Shown here piece by piece: positions 56,538 through 64,000 of a stretch of DNA of 64,000 nucleotides. The number at the start of each line of letters is the position of its first letter. The stretch's first letter is position 1. Made by a program: the position numbers and the translations under genes. The notes beneath the pieces were generated by a model. It did not search any database. It saw only the letters and a list, made by a program, of their open reading frames with translations, and was not told where the DNA came from. Source of the stretch: Holothuria scabra (taxonomy: Eukaryota > Echinodermata > Holothuroidea > Aspidochirotida > Holothuriidae). The stretch is taken from the NCBI GenBank assembly GCA_037179385.1, contig CM074195.1, positions 31,266,222 through 31,330,221 on the forward strand. Direction: 5' to 3'.

Positions 56538-56778
56538 TGACAAAATTCCGTTAGGAAGCTTACTCCATCACTTCCGGAAGGTCGTGAGTTCGAGTCCTGG
56601 CCGGTTCATACCGGAGACTTTAAAAACGGAACCTACTGCCATTGTTATTGGTGCTCAGCATAAGCAATGGAGTAGGGAAAACAAGCCAGTGAGCCACAAC
56701 TGGAAAAAAGGCCGTGGCTGCTTCGACTTGAACCAATCGGTTGGAAACTAGACCGTAAAACTCCAGCTAACCTTACCT
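56538..56778 (+). mobile_element. tRNA-derived SINE, variant head
   Basis: The B box GTGAGTTCGAGTCCTGG is a near-consensus match while the A box has decayed. The body CCGGAGACTTTAAAAACGGA, AGCAATGGAGTAGGGAAAAC, CCACAACTGGAAAAAAGG and GGTTGGAAACTAGACCG is intact. The head differs from other copies, suggesting a subfamily. Confidence 0.88.
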
Positions 56779-57830
56779 AACCATCACTGCCAAGCTAATT
56801 CAGGGCTTTTACTGAAATGTCACACCATAGTGTTAAGCAGTGCCCAACCGTTTCTCGAATATATGCTCAATAAAATGAATACAGAATTACTTACGTCAGC
56901 AGTGACTTCATAAGGAAAAAAGGAAAGAAAATCACACACATTCTGGTGTTACATTAAAACACAACAAATTATGCATGGTTCAAAATAAATTCCTGTATCC
57001 AAAAAAGAAAAACATATTGGTTTTTCCTGCTTTCCAAAGGGGCAGGTGTCTTGTTCATTTTCTGTAATCAGTACCTTTTATTTTTCATAAGTAAAACAAT
57101 CAATGTACACGTCACTTGAATACGAATGTTGACCTTTGAAAAGTACTTCTATTGGGGAAAAAATTTAAAGGTTAATTTTGGAATAATATTAATATGTGTT
57201 AGTATCACTCTGAATTTTGTTAACTTCAATTCGGGAAATAGATTGAAAGTTAATTGACCAAAAAGAAGGTAACCTCCAACGGATCGGTATATCAAAGAAT
57301 TTGGTAATGGGGTCTTCAGGATAACACATTCATAATTTCCGGTCTTTTGTTTTGTATTCAATATCGTTGACTAATAAATTTTGCTATATTTTCAAAATTT
57401 TCGAAAGAAATATGTATTTAATAAACTGACAGGTGAAAGAGCAGATGTACTTCATCGATAGTTGAATCAAAAGTTTAAACTTCTGCCCGAGTTTTATAGA
57501 CTCGCAAAACAATGTAGAATTGGACGACATTAAATATTATTCTATTAAATATTATTCTATATTCTAAAACAGCTGTGGTGTCTAAAATTAGCCTACTTTT
57601 AAATTCTATTGGAAATAATTACTCAAAGTAAAGTTGGAACGTTTGAGAGATAAGGCCACAGCGTCCTATTTTGTGGCCAACGATCATAAGTTGTTTGCAC
57701 TTGCCATTTTAAGGCGCTATTAACCTGGCGCCAACTTAGTGAATGTCTTCCGGTTACGATTATTTCAGATCCTGCCTCCAATCTAAACAAAGAACACCGT
57801 CGCTAGTACAGCTCTATTAAAATGTTACAG
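56779..57830. other. Unassigned intergenic sequence
   Basis: AT-rich; nothing recognised. Confidence 0.5.
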
Positions 57831-58171
57831 TACACTCTAAACACAAAAGAGTGAATAAAGTCACTCCTTAATAGAGTGAAAAGTGTAAATTCACTCCATT
57901 AGAGTGTTAATTCTATCCAAGAACAGCGGATCCACTCCAAAAAGGGTGAAATTCACTCCAAGGAGAGTGAAAATTCACTCTTAAACGGGCGTCACCAGGG
58001 ATGACTGTTTTTTAAGAGTGGTCCCTGAGGACACTCCATCAAGAGTGAAACTTTGCTCTTTTTAAGTGAATTTTACTCTTTTTGGAGTAAATATCCGCAC
58101 TATTGGAGTGAAATTTTCAACTTTCACCCTTCCAAAGAGTGAATTTCCGCTCTTTTTATTCATAGAGTGTA
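57831..58171. mobile_element. 337-bp MITE with CACTCTA ends and TA target
   Basis: The element (57833-58169) starts CACTCTAAACACAAAAGAGTG and ends CTCTTTTTATTCATAGAGTG, with TA at each side. Its whole length is studded with ACTCCA, GAGTGAA and TTCACTC words that pair across the middle. Same ends and target as the ACCCAAC family. Confidence 0.85.
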
Positions 58172-59294
58172 GCTTGCACTTAAGTCGTACTTAATGTTGC
58201 AAAAAAACCTGGCAATGAACACAAACCTTGTGTAAACAACTGGAAAGGCAAGTAATGAACTAAATTAATGTCGTCCTCGTTAAATTATTGTCCTCGTTGA
58301 ACAATCAGGGAAAAGCCTTTGTTTGAATTGCTGTCAGAGAAGTATAAGTACTACCCGAATTTAGAGTTATGATAATATTCCGAAGTATAACTGGTGTGGG
58401 ATTATGATGCCTTTTGATGGCCTACAGTTAATATCCTGAATAAAGTGTACCTCAAGTAGAAAAATTCAAAAGTATGTAATAAACAGCATGAAAAATGAAT
58501 TCCAACAGTCCAACTTCCACTTTCATAGGAAATTCTTGAGCCGAGATATAAAATGTTGAAATTTATTCCCTAAAACCAAATTAGTCCATAGCGCAATAAC
58601 TTGTAACTTTCTTGTTGTACAACTCACATCACCAGGTCTGTTCCCCCTTTAAAACTGAAAATGTTTTTACGACATTGAACACTTCCTGTTTGTTTGCAGA
58701 AAACTTTGCAAAGGGAGGGTTTAATTAATTACATCACCCCGTTAGAGTGGGAGTGCTGTCACACTTTGGCACAAGGTGCAGTAACTTGCCGAAAAACAAA
58801 AAAAATACAAAGATTGTAATTTGAGTAGTACAACAATAACATTACAAATTATTGCGCGATGTACTATATTAATTTGAGTGAATAAACTTGAACATTTTAT
58901 TTCTCGGCTCAAGAAGATGGCCCGGATTTGGACCGTTCGCCTTCACATCTTGTTTAATGTATATTTTTGAATTTTTTGACTTTAGGTACACTTTAAGGTC
59001 GAGGCCTAAAAGTAGTTTCGTAATATTTCATTTTAAATTCAATTTAAATACATCATTTACAATAAAAATAGCAAAAAAACAAAAATTAAAACATTTGTCA
59101 AGTTCCAATTTTCCGAACCTACTTACTTCTAGCCACCTCTTCACAGTTTTCTAAAACTCATTCTTATACAAACACTCTCATAGTTTATTGCTTCGGGGCA
59201 TTCCATGGTAAGCATTAAAGGCTACCTTACCTCTCAGTGTATGCTGTGTAATATAAGCTGGTAAAATTGTACTTTAGGGTGGCGAATTCCTGCC
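58172..59294. other. Unassigned intergenic sequence
   Basis: Nothing recognised. Confidence 0.5.
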
Positions 59295-59566
59295 TTTAAG
59301 AAATGTCGAGGTAGGTAGGTGGAGTTTTACGGCCCAGTTTCCAACCTATTGATTCAAGTCGAGCCGGCCACGCCCTTTTTTCCAGTTGTGGCTCCCTGGC
59401 TTGTTTTGCCTACTCCGTTGTTAATGCGGAGCATCACGCACAACGGCAATGGGTTCCAATTTTAGAGTCTTTGGTATGACTCGACCTGGGAGGCGAACCC
59501 GGGCCTTCCGCGTGAGAGGCGGATGCTCTACCGTTAGACCAAACACGCGGTTTTAAGAAATGTCGA
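59295..59566 (-). mobile_element. tRNA-derived SINE, full-length, 15-bp target duplication
   Basis: The body (about 59310-59551) lies between two copies of TTTAAGAAATGTCGA (59295-59309 and 59552-59566). The minus strand reads the same head (GGTCTAACGGTAGAGC, GGGTTCGCCTCCC) and body as the 54749 copy, differing by few bases, so it is among the youngest here. Confidence 0.93.
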
Positions 59567-60089
59567 AGAAACCGCTTCATTTTGGTTATGACAGACGGAG
59601 CTGGGTTTTCTTGTGATTTTTATTTCCGAATAGTCCAAGAAAATCATACTGTAGTTCGCAAAGTATAGTTAAAAGGAGAGGGCAATCGCTCCCAAATTGC
59701 AATAGTCTAGTTATTTATCCTGTTTCATGAATGGCTTCTCAGAGAAATGTGACAAAAAATTTCTAACTGAATTGTGAAATTTATTGTGTGTAACTAGCTG
59801 TTTTACCTTGGCTATGCAATAGTTAGGCTCTGAAATATAATGAAAGGTATACTTGGAAGGAACATAAGATAAAAATTGGCAAAAATTGGCTTTTGTACAT
59901 TTCAGGTCGGGAACACTGTTCTTGCCCTTCACTGTATTTTAATGAATTAAAAAAAAACAATGGGTGATTTTTCAAATATTGTGAGGACATATCCCGACGT
60001 CTTATACTCAGCTAGCTGCATGACTGGACTTGGTATACTACAGTTTTCACCCAGCAGTAAAGAAATAGGCGAGGCTTGTGTCTTCAGTT
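59567..60089. other. Unassigned intergenic sequence
   Basis: Nothing recognised. Confidence 0.5.
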
Positions 60090-60286
60090 TATAGAGTGCT
60101 TTCACGTGACGCCACAATTGGTAAACCGCGCCCACCGCTGGATAAAAATCAACAGTTTTATAGCGCAACACTAACACGTGGATCATCAGCTGCTTCTCAG
60201 CTATAGCTACAATAATAAATGCGTGCTACACTATTTTTGCCTGTCAAAAAGGGCACGGCTTTTGACGTCAGAAAAAACACTCTATA
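60090..60286. mobile_element. 193-bp MITE with TAGAGTG ends
   Basis: The element (60092-60284) starts TAGAGTGCTTTCACGTGACG and ends CGTCAGAAAAAACACTCTA, with TA at each side. The interior is noncoding. Confidence 0.78.
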
Positions 60287-60574
60287 GAAACTGCTTGTTT
60301 ATTCCCATTTGTAAAGTTTCAATACAGTTCCATTTAAATGTATATAAATTAATATAGGAATAACGTGACGTAAGGTGAATCATTATAGGATATCATTTAC
60401 TTGCAGGGAGGTTGTAGTCAACAACTTCTGCTTTGTGAACTGTGGTCTTAAACTGTGTGAGCTTTTAGATTATGGAACATATTGGCCCTCTTCGAGTGAG
60501 TAGCCACCCTCACTTACGAACTGGATCCGCCGCCATAGCTTAAGTGAGCAATACTCCAAAAAGACTTAAAAGAC

Positions 60575-60598
60575 TTTCGGATATCGACCCTTCATCAG
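60575..60598 (-). ncRNA. Hammerhead-like core motif
   Basis: The minus strand reads CTGATGA, a short GGG/TCC hairpin, then GAAA, the same arrangement as in the Penelope-like tail at 17400. The flanking stems were not established; it may be the edge of another retroelement. Confidence 0.25.
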
Positions 60599-60779
60599 GT
60601 GGCAAAAATTGGTACTAGACACATGTATATAAATTAAATCCGAAACGAATAAACACAGGAACCAAATGAGAAATTCACTTTATGCAAATCACACACAGTT
60701 GGCAAAAGCAGGAACTTCAAAAAAGGGGTGGCAAATTATGCAAAAGGCCCATCCTTGGCTTCTTGGCAAGATTGGAATT

Positions 60780-61020
60780 TAGGCTTTCAAATTTTTCACG
60801 CGTGTAGCCAAGGAATGTTATGAGGCTTGAACCCCCATGATCCCAAAAAGCATGGCATGGAAAAGCAAAGGAGATCACCATGAACTTTACTGCATTTGAG
60901 GCACGAAAATTGCATCATTCCTCATATAGAGATATAAAAATATTTTTTCTTCAAAGGGTCCCTCCCTTAATTAGGCCCTTTCCCACGTTGCACTCCCAAA
61001 ACCACCGCAAGACGAAATCC
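60780..61020. repeat. Diverged relative of the 48.3-kb MITE
   Basis: GATCACCATGAACTTTACTG, TTTGAGGCACGAAAATTGCA and CCTTTCCCACGTTGCACTCC parallel blocks at 48388-48495. Ends are unclear. Confidence 0.5.
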
Positions 61021-61643
61021 TGACACCTGAGTTTAATTCTATTTGGTATGTTATTCACAGTATACTTTTCAATTCTCATCAGTAGCTTTAAAATCTTTCC
61101 AAACATAACCAATCAGATTCGGTATCTCAAGAGAAAATATAGACAACGTTGCCCCACACGACTACCGTAGATGAGCGCTCTTGTTTAAAAATAAAGAAGT
61201 AGCTTGAACGATTCCGTCACATGGTGAGTCTTTTAGTTTATTGCTCTTAGACACGGATGTGATTCTTATCAAATAAAACTGGCGGAGCATCGTCGATCTC
61301 TTCAAATAAAGTAGCTACACATTAGCCGATCTATCAGAGTAACAGTTAGTCTCAGAGAGAGGCAAGTTCATCTCCAATTACAGCAGATACTTAAAGTTTT
61401 GTTTGATATTCTATTTAAGTGAGACCTTTATGATCCGGCGGACTTTTGAAACTTGAATTTGGTCGGGATTGGGTAGCCTGGCAATATCAGTATGGAGGAT
61501 TTGGTACTTTCGAGAGTCGAGAGGGTGAAAGAAGAATTTACTTTCTAAGGATAGTTTCTATTTGGGTAGCTTTCAGATTTAATTTGGTACTAGGCCTACT
61601 ATTTTCCTTACGGAAATAGAGAAAAACAAGGGAGTGAGTCAAC
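61021..61643 (+). promoter_or_regulatory. 5' flank and 5'UTR of the guanylate cyclase gene
   Basis: Non-repetitive sequence directly upstream of the cyclase ATG. No TATA box or start site can be fixed with confidence. Confidence 0.35.
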
Positions 61644-62951
61644 ATGGTAGCGCATTTTCACCAGCAAGATGATTTCGAGTCACGAAGTAATACGAACCTA
61701 TCGGTATACAAAGTTAAAGTCAAAGCGGGTCTCTGTCACGTGAACCCCCAGTCAGTTAAAGGCCGAAGGATTCAACTAATTCAGATGTTGTTGATACCAA
61801 TGATTCCATCTCTGTTCCTTCTTATTTTAGCTGGCAGCAGTCTGTTGCAAGCTATCCAATTCAAGGATCGTCTCTCTCAAACCCAGGAAAACATTGACAA
61901 AATGCACGACATAGCTGGCCTGGTACACCAGCTTCAGGTCGAGAGGATTGAAGTTTCCCTTTTCACGATTCAAAACAAATCGATCAACCATTTAACGGGT
62001 ATCTTTTTAACGACGGACAGGGCAATAAACAAGCTTGAGTGGCCCGAGAGCGATGAACTTCAAACGGTTGGTATTATGTCCAAAGAGGAATTTACTAGAG
62101 AATTAGGTGTCGCAAGATACTCGCACGACTTCGAATCCGAGCTTAAAATTTACTCTTCTTTAAATGAACAAATTATTTCTTGGCTGAATTACATAATACA
62201 AGGGAACAGTGATGAGTCCTTTTGGGAGAGTCTCCTCTCGTACGTGCTTTTGATAAGATCGAAGGAAAATACAGGAATTTATGCACCTCTCGTTTTAGAA
62301 TATTTTGCCAAAATGGATGTAGAGGCAAAGGATCACGTGAGGTTCGTACAAAATAAAATATTAGCAGAGGATCATCTCCAGATCAGCGAGCAATACTCGG
62401 ATTTCTTTAAAAATGCATACAAAGCGGTAGTACAAGACAATCAGGAGACATTTGCCTTATTCAACCATCTAAGTGAAGTGGTACTTTACCCGGAATCGGT
62501 GATCTTCAATGAAACGTCAAATTATTACGTAGAGACATGGGTGCACACTTCTGAGACTATCCTGGATCTTCTGAAAACGATCGAAGACGAGCTTGAAAAC
62601 CACATTTTTGAGTTGGTCGAGTTAAACATCTTCAATGCATCATCTACAATAAACTTGTACGTAGTGTGTATCCTCTGTGTCGTTATCATCATACCTCTAA
62701 TATTGTATATTGCTTGGAATGTAACCTCGAGTATGCAAAATTTCGCTCAAAGCCTGGACGAGAAAACTCAGTTATTGCACCACGAGAAAAAGCGAAGCGA
62801 TTCCCTCCTTTACAGGATGCTCCCAAGGTCAGTGGCTAACCAGTTGAAAATCCAGCAAGTGGTCACTGCAGAGTCTTACGAATCCGTAACGGTATATTTC
62901 AGCGATATCGTTGGGTTTACGGTTCTTAGTTCCAACAGTTCTCCAATGCAG
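61644..62951 (+). CDS. NIT-domain receptor guanylate cyclase, first coding exon
   Basis: A 436-codon exon ending ATGCAG|GTAAGA in phase 0. The layout is a basic cytosolic N tail (1-43), a membrane segment (about 44-68, IQMLLIPMIPSLFLLILAG), then a helical outer domain (about 75-330) opening with GLVHQLQVERIEVSLF. That opening is the signature of NIT domains, first known from bacterial nitrate/nitrite sensors. A second membrane segment (about 336-360, YVVCILCVVIIIPLILYIAW) and the signalling helix before the cyclase follow (RSDSLLYRMLPRSVANQLK). The class III cyclase domain then begins (VTVYFSDIVGFTVLSS), with metal-binding Asp421. No kinase-homology domain separates membrane and catalytic parts. 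The family makes cGMP from GTP; NIT cyclases of marine invertebrates have been tied to nitric-oxide signalling in an annelid. The ligand here is not known. The rest of the catalytic domain is off the window. Confidence 0.92.
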
Positions 62952-64000
62952 GTAAGACTATAAAGATTTTTCATTCATAATAAAAACAAAGGTGCATATA
63001 AAGATTATAATTTCTTTCAAATGCAGTGTTTTGAAGCGCATGGCGCGCACCCATCGTATACTATCAACATATAAGACCAGCATTGGTGCTCTGCTTTCCA
63101 TAACATGTCTCTCGGCCACTTGCACATCACATAAGTTTGAATTCCAAAGAATCTGGTTGACCTCAGATAGAGTCCTTTCTGATATTGGTTTTGATTTTTT
63201 TTTATAAGATGTAGCCATGCCGACTCTTAAGTTTACCCTAAGGAAGACAGAAAGAATGAAGACATTCATATTTTCTTTTCCATATTACTCCAGTATTTAT
63301 TCTAAATTTTTGGTCTGACCTCGACCATCCTCAGAATACAACTGACAATAAAAAGCTAGTTAAAGTGCACTGTGAACTGTAGAGGTATATAGGTGTACAA
63401 GCGACAAGAGTGCCTCCATAAAGGAAGAGGATCAGAAACGGATGAATGAACATTACACTGGTGAGCCTGGGAGGAACACTCTAAAGTCTTGTGCTCCTTT
63501 TGACAATCTTGCCAGTAGATCACTCTTCAGTCCTATCCATCAAAGGATTAGTTCAGCTGTACAAACCCTTTCGGCCACTTGTCTTCGCATAGGGTCTTGT
63601 CTTCACACTTTCACATCTCTCTCTTTAAAAACCAATGTTTTTTGGTATTGTGTAAATAGTCATATGCATGTTTTTAATCAGTTTTTTAGTCAGTCAGTTT
63701 TTTTTAGTCAGTCTTTTTTTTATATTTCAAACGACCCATACTTTTTATCATACTTTAACCGTAACGAATACAAGAGAAACTAAAATAGCATAAAATGTTC
63801 CCTCACTGTTGTCTCTATTTCCAACAACGGTATCATAATACGATTTACTTTTATGAAAGACTGACAAATCGTCTGCCAACGTTGGGTAGATATATGATAA
63901 TTGCCCATTAGTTGGGTGAATAAACATAAAAGGCTAGTCAGATCTGGAGATAAGAGAACTCAAGATGTTAACGTATTTCATCAATGAATCATTCTTGTGC
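62952..64000 (+). other. Intron 1 of the guanylate cyclase gene (incomplete)
   Basis: It begins GTAAGA. The next expected coding block, starting VVNLLND-like, was not found before the edge. It contains the second Penelope-like fragment. From 63597 the sequence is T-rich and unassigned. Confidence 0.75.
63208..63596 (-). mobile_element. Penelope-like element 3' end, copy 2
   Basis: Collinear with 17289-17695: AGCCATGCCGACTCTTAAG, AAGGAAGACAGAAAGAATG, GGTCTGACCTCGACCATCC, GGATCAGAAACGGATGAATG and GCCACTTGTCTTCGCATAGG. On the minus strand it retains the last codons of the GIY-YIG frame (DPMRRQVAE-like) and the 3' tail, then stops abruptly at 63596. The hammerhead-like GAAA of copy 1 reads AAAA-type here (63308-63334), so that motif is damaged. 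Confidence 0.88.

Noticed and set aside
63442..63783. A 113-residue plus-strand ORF in the cyclase intron
   Set aside because: It is antisense to the Penelope-like 3' end and continues into T-rich sequence.

Overview
This is an AT-rich, intron-bearing animal genomic fragment, with no prokaryotic gene organisation. The two host genes (USP48 and a NIT-domain guanylate cyclase), the tRNA-derived SINEs, the Penelope-like and CR1/L2-type retroelements and the many hAT, Tc1/mariner-like and piggyBac-like miniature transposons point to a marine invertebrate. An echinoderm or a related deuterostome is my best guess; this rests on gene content and repeat style and is not proven by the window.

Left end (1-6855, minus strand): the first five coding exons of ubiquitin carboxyl-terminal hydrolase 48 (USP48). 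They were assembled by reading splice sites, and all phases are compatible. They run from the ATG through the catalytic cysteine box; the gene continues past the left edge. The flank before its start codon (6856-7862) has a perfect 20-bp palindrome centred on a cAMP-response-element core.

Middle (7863-60600): no host gene could be supported. Almost everything recognisable is mobile or repetitive. The main items are a 1.6-kb hAT-type element with an 8-bp target duplication, a 145-bp-period tandem array carrying DR1 nuclear-receptor-like motifs, and fragments of a Penelope-like element with a GIY-YIG endonuclease. There are also two CR1/L2-type LINE remnants, a 2.5-kb TTAA-flanked element, and foldback elements built of CCCATATGGG or CCCAGCTGGG palindromes. 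At least nine copies of one tRNA-derived SINE occur, several with clear target duplications. At 50.8-53.9 kb there is a four-element nest whose core is a foldback made of ~21-bp units.

Right end (61644-62951, plus strand): one long first coding exon of a receptor-type guanylate cyclase with an extracellular NIT (nitrate/nitrite-sensing-like) domain between two membrane segments. It ends at a splice donor inside the cyclase domain; the remaining exons lie beyond the right edge. Its first intron holds a second copy of the Penelope-like 3' end seen at 17.3-17.7 kb.

The two host genes are divergently placed about 55 kb apart and show no sign of acting together. No dedicated new gene system was found. 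The most unusual material is structural: nested, palindrome-based mobile DNA.
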